Under the pieces are notes generated by a model. That model was not told where the DNA came from. It saw only the letters and a program-made list of their open reading frames with translations, and did no database searches. A program made the translations under genes and the position numbers. DNA of 64,000 nt from Byssovorax sp. (GTDB lineage: Bacteria; Myxococcota_A; Polyangia; Polyangiales; Polyangiaceae). The DNA lies in assembly GCA_025362495.1 (NCBI GenBank), contig JANYGI010000034.1:1-64000 (forward strand). Reading direction: 5' to 3'. This document shows, in pieces, positions 16,123-24,817 of the stretch; position 1 is the stretch's first letter, and each line of letters begins with the position of its first letter.

Positions 16123-17892
16123 TCAGGCGACGCCCGCGACCGCGCTGAAGGCCTTCGAGAGCTCGTCCATCCGGGCGCGGGCGCGGGCCTCGGCGCCCTC
16201 GATCGGCTCGCCCGCGTGCATCGGCTCGCGCAGATCGAAGTAGAACTTGATCTTGGGCTCGGTGCCGCTCGGGCGCGCGATGATCCGGCTGCCGCCCTCG
16301 AGCTCGTAGGCCAGCACGTTGCTCGGCGGGAGCGCGAGCTTCTCCTCGGCGCCGGCGGCCGTGCGCCGCGTCTGCGCCTGGTAGTCCGACGTCGACACCA
16401 CCGCGTGGCGGCCGATCGTGGTCGGCGGATTCGCGCGGAGCTTCGTCATGATCTCGCCGATCTGGGCGACGCCTTCGGCGCCGGGGAGCGTGCTCGACTT
16501 CTGCCCGCTGACGAAGAGGCCGTAGCGGCGCGACAGCATCTCGAGCTCGTCGAGCAGCGTCTTGCCCTCGGAGGCGCGCCGGGCCGCGAGCTCGGCGGCG
16601 ATCACCGCGGCGCTGATCCCGTCCTTGTCGCGGACGTTGTCGCCGACCGTGTAGCCGAGCGCTTCTTCGAAGCCGAAGACGAAGCGCATGCCCTCGGTGC
16701 GCTCCAGATCCATCGCGCGGTTGGCGATCCACTTGAAGCCGGTGAGCGTCTCCTCGTAGTACACGCCGAGCGCCTTGGCGATCACGCCGAGCATGGGCGA
16801 CGAGACCAGCGACGCGAGCACGACGCGGCCCGTGGTCCCCGCGTCTTTGCCCTCGGTGAGCACGTAGTGGCCGAGGATCGCGCCGACCTGGTTGCCGGTG
16901 AGCTGGATGAATTTCCCCGCGGGGCCGCGCACCGCGAGGGCGAGGCGATCGACGTCGGGATCGTTGGCGATCACCAGGTTCGCGCCGATGCGATCGGCGT
17001 TTTCGTAGGCGAGATCGAGCGCGCCCTTCTCCTCGGGGTTGGGGAATTTCACCGTCGGGAACGCGCCGTCCGGCTCGGCCTGCTCGGGCACGGTGGTGAT
17101 CGCGGTGAAGCCGGCCTCGGCGAAGGCCATGCGCGCGACGCGGTTGCCCGTCCCGTGCATCGGCGTGTAGCTGATCGGGATCGATCGATCGCCGCCCGCG
17201 TGGACCCAGAGGCCGCGCACGGCGTCGAGGTAGCGGCGCTCCATGTCGTCGCCGAAGAGCTTCACGGCGCCCGACGCGAGCGCCTCGGCGTAGGGCGTGA
17301 GCGGCACCGCGTCGGCCTCGGGCGAGGCGGCGATCTCCTTCGCGATCCCGCTGTCGTGCGGCGGGATGATCTGCGCGCCGTTGCTCCAGTAGACCTTGTA
17401 CCCGTTGTACTGCGGCGGGTTGTGGCTCGCCGTCACCATCACGCCGGCCGCGGCGCCGAGGTCTTTCACGGCGAAGGCGAGCAGCGGCGTCGAGCACGGT
17501 CGCGGCGTCACGTGCGCGGGGATGCCGAGCGAGGCCAGCACGCTCGCGGTGTCCTCGGCGAGCTCGCGCCCGAGGATGCGCCCGTCGTAGCCGATGACGA
17601 CGCCGCTCGTGCGCGTGAGCTCCGGCGCCTGCGCGAGCAGGTATTTGCCGAGGCCGTACGTCGTCTTGCGGACGACGGCGCGGTTCATCCGGGACTCGCC
17701 GCCGCCGAGGAGCCCGCGGAGGCCCGCGGTGCCGAACTCGAGCATGCCGACGAAGCGCTCGGCGAGATCGGCCGCCGCCTTGGCGTCGCCGGCGCGCGCG
17801 GCGTCGATCAGCGCGCGGACCTCGGCTTGCGTGGTGGGATCGGGATCGTGCGTGGCGAAGCGGGCGGCGCGGTCGAGCAGGGAGGCATCCAT
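16123..17892 (-). CDS. Phosphoglucomutase/phosphomannomutase (phosphohexomutase)
   Basis: A 589-residue phospho-sugar mutase of the bacterial/eukaryotic PGM2-like length. The phosphoserine loop TASHNPPQYNGYKVYW is at about residues 154-169, the metal loop NDPDVDRLALAV is present, the sugar-binding GFEEALGY follows, and the phosphate-binding RPSGTEPKIKFYFD ends the enzyme. It interconverts hexose-1- and -6-phosphates in the cytoplasm. The ATG at 17892 (MDASLLDRAARF) is chosen because the frame upstream runs antisense through the region before the kinase gene. It is the first gene of the seven-gene operon, divergent from the kinase with 89 bp between the chosen starts. It may be housekeeping or supply sugar phosphate. 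Confidence 0.93.
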   Translation of the reverse strand: MDASLLDRAARFATHDPDPTTQAEVRALIDAARAGDAKAAADLAERFVGMLEFGTAGLRGLLGGGESRMNRAVVRKTTYGLGKYLLAQAPELTRTSGVVIGYDGRILGRELAEDTASVLASLGIPAHVTPRPCSTPLLAFAVKDLGAAAGVMVTASHNPPQYNGYKVYWSNGAQIIPPHDSGIAKEIAASPEADAVPLTPYAEALASGAVKLFGDDMERRYLDAVRGLWVHAGGDRSIPISYTPMHGTGNRVARMAFAEAGFTAITTVPEQAEPDGAFPTVKFPNPEEKGALDLAYENADRIGANLVIANDPDVDRLALAVRGPAGKFIQLTGNQVGAILGHYVLTEGKDAGTTGRVVLASLVSSPMLGVIAKALGVYYEETLTGFKWIANRAMDLERTEGMRFVFGFEEALGYTVGDNVRDKDGISAAVIAAELAARRASEGKTLLDELEMLSRRYGLFVSGQKSSTLPGAEGVAQIGEIMTKLRANPPTTIGRHAVVSTSDYQAQTRRTAAGAEEKLALPPSNVLAYELEGGSRIIARPSGTEPKIKFYFDLREPMHAGEPIEGAEARARARMDELSKAFSAVAGVA

Positions 17893-17981
17893 GGGTGGGC
17901 GACATTTACCACCGGAGCCCCGCGGCGCGTATCCCTCTCCGGGAGGGCGATCCCGTATGCTGCCGTTCGAGAGGCGGCTTC

Positions 17982-19400
17982 GTGTCATCGCGGCTCACCA
18001 TCGGAACCATCTTCGCTGAACGCTACCGGGTCGAGCGCTGCCTCGCCCAGGGAGGCATGGGCGAGGTCTACGAGGTGGTCCACCTCGAGACGGAGCGCCG
18101 CCGCGCCCTCAAGGTCATGCACGCGCACGTCCTGATGGGCGACGACAGCAGCGGCCTGCGCGAGCGCTTCCGGCGCGAGGCCCGCGTGGCCGCGCACGTC
18201 GAGAGCGAGTTCATCGTCGACGTCTTCGACGCCGGGATCGACGAGGCGACGGGCCAGCCCTTCCTGGTGATGGAGCTGCTCCGCGGCGAAGAGCTCGGCC
18301 TGCGCCTCAAGCGGCTCGGCCGCATCCCGCCGGTCGAGGCCGCGATCTATCTGCACCAGACGGCGCTGGCCCTCGACAAGACCCACAAGGCGTCGATCGT
18401 TCACCGCGACATCAAGCCCGGAAACATCTTCGTCACCGAGCGCGAAGACGGCCAGCCGTGGATCAAGGTGCTCGATTTCGGCATCGCCAAGATCGTCGCC
18501 GAGAGCACCGCCGCGTCGTCGACGCAGGCCCTGGGAACGCCGCTCTACATGGCGCCAGAGCAGTTCGATCCGCACGCGCGGATCACGGCCGCGGCCGACA
18601 TCTACGCGCTCGGAATGGTCGCGTACACGCTGCTCACCGGACGGCCGTACTGGGCGCCCGAGGCCCGGGCCGGCGGGGTGTTCGCGCTGGCGTCGATCGC
18701 CATCCAGGGTCCGCAGGAGCCCGCCAGCATTCGAGCCGCCGCGCGCGGCGTCACCTTGCCGCCGGGGTTCGACGCGTGGTTCGCGCGGGTCACGGCGCGC
18801 GATCCCTCGCACCGCCACGAGAGCGCGACCGAGGCCGTTCGCGCCTTCGCGGTCGCGCTCGGGATCGCGCCCCTGGCGTCGAGCCCGGCGTCGGCGCGCA
18901 ACCTCGCCGCGCCGGTCGCGCCGCGCCTCGCGCCGGATCCGACGATGACGTCGCAGCTCGTCACGGTGCACCCGGTGCTGCCCGAGACCACGAGCACCCT
19001 CGTCGCGCCCAGCCAGCCGGCGCTCACGGGCGCCACGATCCGCCCCGCGAGCTTCCCGACGCTGTCGCGCCCCGAGGTCGCGTCGGGGCGCGATCGCACC
19101 AGAACGATCGTCGGGGCGGCCCTGGTGCTCAGCCTGGGGATCGCGATCGGGCTCGCGGGAAACGCGCTCCGGGCCGGCGCGCCGGGGCCGCCCCGCGCCT
19201 CCTCCGCGGCGACGAGCAGCGCGTCGGCCGTCGCGGTCTCCGTCGACAGCGCGGTGGCGGCGATCACGGCCTCGGCGCCGCCCGCTATCGCACCGCCCCA
19301 GACTTCTGCGCTCGCCTCGGCGGCGCCCTTCGCTTCCGCGGAGCGCACCAAGCCCGCGCCGCCGCGGATCCCGCCACCGCGGAAATATACCCGTGATTGA
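17982..19400 (+). CDS. Ser/Thr protein kinase with C-terminal membrane segment
   Basis: A 472-residue Hanks-type kinase. The glycine loop LAQGGMGEVYEV is at about residue 21, the Lys strand ALKVMH follows, the catalytic loop HRDIKPGN is at about 140, DFG at about 164 and the APE motif in LYMAPEQF. A juxtamembrane Pro/Ser/Ala region leads to one membrane helix (IVGAALVLSLGIAIGLAGNA, about residues 373-393) and an Ala/Ser/Pro-rich outer tail. GTG at 17982 (VSSRLTIGTIF) is chosen because GAGAGG lies upstream and kinases of this type begin just before the domain; an ATG at 17895 gives 29 extra residues. It is followed by a TPR/PEGA-like gene, a common myxobacterial pairing. Confidence 0.93.
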   Translation: MSSRLTIGTIFAERYRVERCLAQGGMGEVYEVVHLETERRRALKVMHAHVLMGDDSSGLRERFRREARVAAHVESEFIVDVFDAGIDEATGQPFLVMELLRGEELGLRLKRLGRIPPVEAAIYLHQTALALDKTHKASIVHRDIKPGNIFVTEREDGQPWIKVLDFGIAKIVAESTAASSTQALGTPLYMAPEQFDPHARITAAADIYALGMVAYTLLTGRPYWAPEARAGGVFALASIAIQGPQEPASIRAAARGVTLPPGFDAWFARVTARDPSHRHESATEAVRAFAVALGIAPLASSPASARNLAAPVAPRLAPDPTMTSQLVTVHPVLPETTSTLVAPSQPALTGATIRPASFPTLSRPEVASGRDRTRTIVGAALVLSLGIAIGLAGNALRAGAPGPPRASSAATSSASAVAVSVDSAVAAITASAPPAIAPPQTSALASAAPFASAERTKPAPPRIPPPRKYTRD

Positions 19401-19454
19401 GCGGCGCTGACGATGGTGATACGCAGGGTGGCGAGGGGCGATCGCTCCGCCGCC

Positions 19455-20519
19455 ATGCCTGATCCTCGCTCACTCGCCGCAGCGCTGTTCCTCGGCCTCC
19501 TGGCGAGCGCGGCGCCCGCGCGGGCAGGCTCCGATCCTGCGGAGACGCTCTTTCAGCAGGGGATCAAGGAGATGACGGCCGGCCGGTTCGAGGCGGCGTG
19601 TCCGTCCATCGAGCAGAGCTATCGAATCGATCCCAAGCTCGGGGCCCTGTTTGCGCTGGCCGAGTGCGAGTCGAAGCGCGGACGCCTCGCCACGGCCGTC
19701 ACGCGCTACGAAGAATACCTCGCGGCGCACGCGCGGCTCTCGCCCGACAAGAAGGCCAAGCAGGGAGACCGCGCCCTCGTCGCGCGCCGGCAGGCGGAGG
19801 CGCTCCGGCCCGATCTGCCGCAGCTCACGCTCGCGCTCCCGCGCGAGGCCCCGAAGGGCACCGTGGTGCGCTGCGACGGAGCCCCGCTGAGCGCGGGCGC
19901 GCTGGGCGGGCCGATTCCGATGGATCCGGGAGAGCACGTGATCACCGCCGGAGCGCCCGGAGGGCCGCTGTCGGAGGTGCGTTTGAAGCTCGCCCGCGGA
20001 CAGCGGATGCACCTCGATCTCACCGTGATGCCAGCTCCGACGCGGGCGCCGGCGTCGACGCCGCCGGGCGCGCCCGAGCCGCCGGCCGCGGCCGCGCCGG
20101 TGGAGGACGCCCACGCCTCCTCGGGACGGCGCGTGGGGGCCTATGTCGCCGGGGGCGTCGGGCTCGTGGGGCTGACTCTGGGCGGCGTCCTCGGCGGCCT
20201 GGCGCTGGGCCGGAAGAGCACTGTCGACGCGAACTGCACGGAGACGGCGGATCCCGGCACGCTCGGCTGTCACGGCCCTGGATACCAGGCCTCGCGCGAT
20301 CTCCAGCGCTTCGGTGTCTGGAGCACGGTGGGCTTCGCGGTCGGCGCCGCCGGAGGCCTCGTGGCCATCGTCCTCGTCGCGACATCGCCTGCAAAGCCGA
20401 AGAGCGACGCGCCGACTGGCATGGTGCGAAGGCGAGAGTCGACGCCGATCACCGCGGCTCTCGGCCTGCGATCGATCGGCCCGGGCGCGACGACGGTGGG
20501 AATCGAGGGCACGTGGTGA
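19455..20519 (+). CDS. Exported TPR/PEGA-like membrane protein
   Basis: A 354-residue protein with a signal peptide (SLAAALFLGLLASAAPARA). The N-terminal helical repeats (LFQQGIKEMTAGRFEAACPS, LGALFALAECESKRGRLATA) are TPR-like. A PEGA-like beta domain follows (VVRCDGAPLSAGALGG, MDPGEHVITAGAPGG), then a Pro/Ala linker and two hydrophobic segments (GVGLVGLTLGGVLGGLALG; VGFAVGAAGGLVAIVLVA). This architecture recurs next to Ser/Thr kinase genes in Polyangiales and is probably envelope-located. The ATG at 19455 places Met directly before the signal; an upstream GTG/ATG at 19413 is possible. It overlaps the next gene by four bases (GTGA). Confidence 0.8.
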   Translation: MPDPRSLAAALFLGLLASAAPARAGSDPAETLFQQGIKEMTAGRFEAACPSIEQSYRIDPKLGALFALAECESKRGRLATAVTRYEEYLAAHARLSPDKKAKQGDRALVARRQAEALRPDLPQLTLALPREAPKGTVVRCDGAPLSAGALGGPIPMDPGEHVITAGAPGGPLSEVRLKLARGQRMHLDLTVMPAPTRAPASTPPGAPEPPAAAAPVEDAHASSGRRVGAYVAGGVGLVGLTLGGVLGGLALGRKSTVDANCTETADPGTLGCHGPGYQASRDLQRFGVWSTVGFAVGAAGGLVAIVLVATSPAKPKSDAPTGMVRRRESTPITAALGLRSIGPGATTVGIEGTW

Positions 20520-21496
20520 GCGAATCGCGATTGACCACCATCGTCGGCATGGTGGCCCTCGGCCTCGGGGCGGCGCTGGCCGGGTGCTCTCTCCTCCTCG
20601 GCGAAAACAAGGACTTCAAGGATCTCGACGCCACCGGGAGCACCTCGGCGGAGAGCGCGTCGAGCGCGGGAGGCGCCGGGGGCAAAGGGGCGTCGAGCGC
20701 CGGTGGAGCGATGTCCTCCGGCGGCGGCGCGGGCACCGGGGGATCGGGCGCGGGCAGCACGTCCGGGCAGAGCGCCGGAACGGGAGGTTGCTCGTCGGGG
20801 CAAGGGGGTTGTGGCAGCACGGCCAGCAGCAGCGCCGCGTCGTCGAGCAGCGCCGCGTCGTCGAGCGCGTCGACCGGCACCGGCGGCACGGCCCCGTGCG
20901 GCGGCGCGAACGCGCTGGATACGCTCTTCGACACCTTCACGGGCAGCCCGCTCGACGGCGCGAAGTGGGGAAAGTACACCGACGGAACGGGCAGCTCGGC
21001 CGCCCAGACGAACAACCAGCTCGCCGTGTTCGAGACCGGCGCTGCCGGGACCGACGCCGGGATCTTCTCGCAGGGTGCCTATTCGCTCAAGGGATGCAGC
21101 GCGTCCGTCAAGGTGCTCGACGCCCCGAAGATCGATGGGCTGTCGGCGTTCTTCCTGCTGAGCACCAAGGGCAACTCGGCCTACGAGCTCTCGTTCGTGC
21201 AGGATGGCATCTACCTCAACATGGAGATCCACGATCCCGGCGGCCTCAAGGCCTCGAACCAGGTCAATTTCACCAAGGGGGTTCAGGTCTACTGGCGCTT
21301 CCGCGAGGCGCCGGACTCGGGCGGTACCATCCACTGGGAGACCTCGCCCACCGGCGTCGTCTGGACCGAGGTCTTCAGTTACCCGACCGCGAGCCTGGGC
21401 TTTGCCATCAACCAGCTCGAGGTGAACTTCGGGGCCTCGTCGAGCGGGGCGGCGGGGACGACCGTGCATTACGACGATTTCAACGTGGTGCCGTAG
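20516..21496 (+). CDS. Lipoprotein with Ser/Gly linker and LamG-like lectin domain
   Basis: A 326-residue protein. GTG at 20516 overlaps the upstream stop (GTGA). A lipobox LAGC lies near residue 24, followed by a linker of about 100 residues made of Ser, Ala, Gly and Thr. The C-terminal about 190 residues (LDTLFDTFTGSPLDGAKWGK, GLSAFFLLSTKGNSAYELSF, VHYDDFNVVP) have the beta-strand pattern of concanavalin-like/DUF1349-type domains that bind carbohydrate. It is presumably surface-anchored and co-expressed with the kinase and TPR/PEGA genes. The ligand is unknown. Confidence 0.78.
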   Translation: MSESRLTTIVGMVALGLGAALAGCSLLLGENKDFKDLDATGSTSAESASSAGGAGGKGASSAGGAMSSGGGAGTGGSGAGSTSGQSAGTGGCSSGQGGCGSTASSSAASSSSAASSSASTGTGGTAPCGGANALDTLFDTFTGSPLDGAKWGKYTDGTGSSAAQTNNQLAVFETGAAGTDAGIFSQGAYSLKGCSASVKVLDAPKIDGLSAFFLLSTKGNSAYELSFVQDGIYLNMEIHDPGGLKASNQVNFTKGVQVYWRFREAPDSGGTIHWETSPTGVVWTEVFSYPTASLGFAINQLEVNFGASSSGAAGTTVHYDDFNVVP

Positions 21497-21594
21497 GGCC
21501 GAGATCGGCGGCCTGACCGCGCGACCGCCGTCTCCAGGAGCGGACGACCGATCGCGCGCGGGCTCGCAACGACATCCCGGGTAAGCTGTCGCCG

Positions 21595-22593
21595 ATGGAC
21601 GCCCCCGGCCCGCCCCCGTCTCCTCCTGAAACGCCCTCGAAACCCGTATCGCCGACGCGGGGCGAGCAGCTGCGCGCCGCGCCCGTCACCTCGGTTCTCA
21701 TCGCCGTCAACGTCGCGCTCCTCGCGCTGAGCTACGCGTGGGGCGTCCCGGCGCACGACGCCGTCCTGCGCCGCATGGGCGCCAACATCGGCTCGGACGT
21801 GCGCTCGGGCGAGATCTATCGCCTCTTCGCCTCGGCGTTCCTCCACGCCAACGCCGTTCACCTCGGCTTCAACATGCTCGCCCTGTGGAGCCTCGGGCCG
21901 TTCCTGGAGACGCTCCTCGGCCGCAGACGCTATCTGGTGCTCTATGCCGTGTCGGCCCTCGGCGGCGCCGTCGCCAGCACGCTGTTCGGCGGCGATCGCT
22001 GGAGCGTGGGCGCGTCGGGCGCGATCTTCGGCCTGATGGGGGCGGGGATCGCCCTCGCCGTTCGCCCGAAAGGCCTGCTCCCCGACGCGGTCGCCGCCGC
22101 GATCAAGCGCCGCGCCGCCGGGCCGCTGATATTCAATCTGCTCTACAGCCTCACCCCGGGCGTCGACATGCTCGCTCACGTCGGCGGCCTCATCGCCGGT
22201 GGAGCGCTCATGGCCACGGTGCTCACGAACGGCCTCGTCCCGATGGGCGAGCGGCGTGCTCTCGACGCCGCCGAGCGCGCGCCGAGCCTGCTCTCCACGG
22301 TGGCCGCGTGGGTGGCGGGAGCCGTCATGGCCGCGTCGGTCCTCGTGGCCTTCGTCGCGGGGCGACCGTGGCAGGTCAACGCTCCTCCGCAGCTCCAGCG
22401 CACCACGGTGGGCGACTCCGGCGTCTCGCTGGAGCTACCGACAGCGGTGCTCGGCGACACGTCGCACGCCGAATTGAAGCCCGGGAGCAACGTCGAGATG
22501 TACACGTTCGGCAAGCTCACCCGCGCGCCGATGGCAGCGCGGTGGTTCAGATCCAGGCCTGGCGCTCGTCCTGCGCGAACTGTCGAAAGGTGA
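21595..22593 (+). CDS. Rhomboid-family intramembrane serine protease, C-terminus probably lost
   Basis: A 332-residue frame with a Pro-rich cytoplasmic N-terminus and six or more membrane helices. The active serine is in SVGASGAIFG (about residue 140) and the histidine in MLAHVGGLIAGG (about 193); HLGFNMLALWSLG carries the helix-2 His/Asn. After the last helix a soluble C-terminal domain begins (SGVSLELPTAVLGDTSHAEL) but turns after KLTRAPMA into a basic tail overlapping the convergent NmrA-like gene by 47 bp. The tail looks like out-of-gene sequence, so the natural C-terminal domain was probably removed near 22540. The protease core is complete and may still be active. Confidence 0.85.
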   Translation: MDAPGPPPSPPETPSKPVSPTRGEQLRAAPVTSVLIAVNVALLALSYAWGVPAHDAVLRRMGANIGSDVRSGEIYRLFASAFLHANAVHLGFNMLALWSLGPFLETLLGRRRYLVLYAVSALGGAVASTLFGGDRWSVGASGAIFGLMGAGIALAVRPKGLLPDAVAAAIKRRAAGPLIFNLLYSLTPGVDMLAHVGGLIAGGALMATVLTNGLVPMGERRALDAAERAPSLLSTVAAWVAGAVMAASVLVAFVAGRPWQVNAPPQLQRTTVGDSGVSLELPTAVLGDTSHAELKPGSNVEMYTFGKLTRAPMAARWFRSRPGARPARTVER

Positions 22594-23395
22594 TGGCGGG
22601 CCGTCCGAGCAGGCGGCGAGTGTCGTCGGTGATCTTCGCGGCGAGGCCGAGCTTGGCGGTGGTGTAGATGGCGAGCATGACGAGGACGAACGCCCGTGGC
22701 TGCCCGCGTTCGCGCCAGGCTCGATAGAACCGCAACGCCGACGGATCGCTGTAGGTGATTGTCCGGTTCAACGCGAGGCTCAGCTCGTGGGCCACCTCGG
22801 CGTACGAGAGGGCTTCGTCGCCGGTGAGCGGATACGCGACGTTGCGGTGCCCTTCGAGGAGCGCCTTGGCGCCCACGGCGGCGAGATCCCGGACATCGAT
22901 GAAGCTCGTGCGGCCTTTGCCGGCGGGGACGAAGACGTCGTTACGATCTTTGATGTCGTCACGGTGGGTGGTGCTGAGATTCTGCATGAAGAAGCTGGGG
23001 CGCAGGAACACCCAGTCCATGCCGCTCTCCAGCAAGAGCTGCTCCACCGCGCGATGCGGTACGACAGGGTTTCTCTCGGCGCCGAGAAGCGAGAGGAACA
23101 CCACTTGCTGGACGCCCGCGGCCTTCATTGCCGCGATGGCAGGGCCGAGATCGCGTCGGGCGTTGCCCATCGCGGGTGGGCGCATCAGAAAGACGCGCTC
23201 CACACCCTGAAATGCGGTGAACGTGCCGGGATCGAGGAAGTCGAAGCGCACGGCCTTTGCGCCGGAGGGCACCTTTGTGTCTTCCGAGCGGACGGCAGCC
23301 AGCACCGGCGCACCCGCGGCGACGAGGAGCGCGAGGATGGCAGAGCCGACGTTGCCCGTGGCGCCGGTCACGAGGATGCGTGGAGTGTTCGTCAT
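22547..23395 (-). CDS. NmrA-like NAD(P)-binding reductase
   Basis: A 282-residue atypical short-chain dehydrogenase. It begins ILVTGATGNVGSAI, the nucleotide-binding Gly-rich turn. Further blocks are RVFLMRPPAMGNARRD, VVFLSLLGAERNPVVPH and LRPSFFMQNLSTTH, as in NmrA/QorB-type quinone or redox-sensing reductases. The protein is cytosolic. The gene is complete and ends just beyond the cut end of the rhomboid gene, which suggests the two were brought together by rearrangement. No operon partner is evident; the next minus-strand gene lies 115 bp upstream. Confidence 0.88.
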   Translation of the reverse strand: MTNTPRILVTGATGNVGSAILALLVAAGAPVLAAVRSEDTKVPSGAKAVRFDFLDPGTFTAFQGVERVFLMRPPAMGNARRDLGPAIAAMKAAGVQQVVFLSLLGAERNPVVPHRAVEQLLLESGMDWVFLRPSFFMQNLSTTHRDDIKDRNDVFVPAGKGRTSFIDVRDLAAVGAKALLEGHRNVAYPLTGDEALSYAEVAHELSLALNRTITYSDPSALRFYRAWRERGQPRAFVLVMLAIYTTAKLGLAAKITDDTRRLLGRPAITFRQFAQDERQAWI

Positions 23396-23509
23396 GCGGT
23401 TCGGTGTTCTCTACCAGACGACGGGGCGATCCGGGATCCATTCGCCGCTCCCACTGCTGGGCGTCCGCTGGCTTTCATGTCTGCCGGCGCCACCCGAGCT
23501 GCTCGCGGA

Positions 23510-24433
23510 TCACGATCGCGTCGGCTCCGACTTCGGCTGATCCTGCCCGCGATCGGCGAGAGACTTCGCGCCGGTGCGCTTGCCCTCGGGGGAGAGGTGC
23601 TCGATGACGGCGTTGATCTCCGCGCCGAGGAGCACCGCCAGCGCCGAGATCCAGATCCAGAGCAGCAGCACGATGACGCTGCCGAGCGCGCCATAGATCA
23701 CCTCGTAATTGCCGAAGTGACCGACGTAGAGCGAGAAGCCCAGGGAGGCCACGAGCCAGGCCAGGACGGCGAACACCGACCCCGCCGTGATCAGCTTGAA
23801 GTCCTGCTCCACGTCGGGGAGGAAGTAATAGAGGCACGCGACCAGGAAGATCATGATCACCGCTGCCGCCGGCCATCGGAGCCACAGCACCACGGTGCCG
23901 AGCGGCTCGCCCAGCGCTCCCGCAAACGCAGGTGTGGCGACGGCGATGGCCGAGGCCGCGATGAAGAGAATCGCGGCGGCGAGGGTCACCAGCAGCGCGA
24001 GGCCGCGCGTCTTCCAGAACGGGCGATCATCGTGGACGTCGTAGGCAATGTTGAACGCGGTGATGAGCGACGCCACGAGGCCTGACGCGGCCCAGATGGC
24101 GCCGATGGCGCCCAGGGTGAGCAAGCCGGGGCGAGTCCCGGAGGTGAGCGCGCGCAATCGCTCGCCGAGCAGATCGGACACCTGCGCCGGCGCCACGCGA
24201 CGGATCTGCTCGATCATCGCGTCGAGGGTGCCTGGATCGATGACCACGCTCGCCAGCGCGACGGCGAAGAGCAGGAAAGGAAACAGCGCGAGAACCGCAG
24301 AGAACACGACCGATCCGGCGAAATCGACGAGGTTGTCATTGCGGACCTCGCGCCAGAGCGTGCGCGCGAAGTCGCGCCAGGGAATGTCCCTTCCCGGCAG
24401 GATCATGCGCTCAACGTGCGTCGGGGAAGCCAC
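23510..24433 (-). CDS. YihY/virulence factor BrkB family membrane protein
   Basis: A 307-residue inner-membrane protein with about six helices (FSAVLALFPFLLFAVALASV, LLTLGAIGAIWAASGLVASL, LALLVTLAAAILFIAASAIA, AAAVIMIFLVACLYYFLP, VFAVLAWLVASLGFSLYV, VIVLLLWIWISALAVLLGAE). The pattern FAGSVVFSAVLALFPF and the final LLGAEINAVIEH are characteristic of the YihY/BrkB family. Its role is unclear; an older assignment as RNase BN was withdrawn for the E. coli protein. The tail is charged. The start may be at residue 10 (MILPGRD). Confidence 0.9.
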   Translation of the reverse strand: MASPTHVERMILPGRDIPWRDFARTLWREVRNDNLVDFAGSVVFSAVLALFPFLLFAVALASVVIDPGTLDAMIEQIRRVAPAQVSDLLGERLRALTSGTRPGLLTLGAIGAIWAASGLVASLITAFNIAYDVHDDRPFWKTRGLALLVTLAAAILFIAASAIAVATPAFAGALGEPLGTVVLWLRWPAAAVIMIFLVACLYYFLPDVEQDFKLITAGSVFAVLAWLVASLGFSLYVGHFGNYEVIYGALGSVIVLLLWIWISALAVLLGAEINAVIEHLSPEGKRTGAKSLADRGQDQPKSEPTRS

Positions 24434-24544
24434 GGTGCCAAGCGCGCTGCGTGGCCGCGCCGGCGCCCACGTGATCCCGCAATCATGTCAGGGGGACTCC
24501 CACGGTCGACGGGCGACGTCGGGCACCACCGCGCCCGAACCCGT

Positions 24545-24783
24545 TCAGCCGCGCAGCTTCCCGAGCTGCCCCAGCATCATGCCGAGCCCGGCCATCGCGA
24601 CCGCGCCTGACCTCCCTCCGCGCGGATCTCCCCCACCAGCTGGCCGAGCGCGTCGCTGTTGCGGGCCGCGAGGACGAGCTTTGCCCCCCGCTTCGCCGCC
24701 ATGCGCGCCGTCACGAGCCCGATCCCGCTGCTGGCGCCGGTCACCACCATCACCTGCTCTCTCGAGGGTTTCAGTGAAACCAT
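24545..24783 (-). pseudogene. Short-chain dehydrogenase remnant (start and end only)
   Basis: From the ATG at 24783 (AGGGGAG upstream) about 62 residues read as an SDR N-terminus: MVSLKPSREQVMVVTGASSG followed by IGLVTARMAAKRGAKLVLAA. It breaks after EIRAEGGQA near 24598. In another frame the next bases read AMAGLGMMLGQLGKLRG and stop at 24545. That hydrophobic end resembles the membrane tail found in roughly 330-residue SDRs with this N-terminus. The catalytic YxxxK region is absent. An internal deletion of some 250 codons is the simplest reading; identity of the C-terminal piece is inference. Confidence 0.6.
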
Positions 24784-24817
24784 TTTCTCGCTCCCCTCTG
24801 GATGAACATCGATTTCA

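Noticed and set aside
20640-20890. Ser/Gly/Ala-coding repeats as a DNA repeat element
   Set aside because: They are low-complexity linkers after a lipobox, as in several other lipoproteins of the window, with no exact repeat unit.
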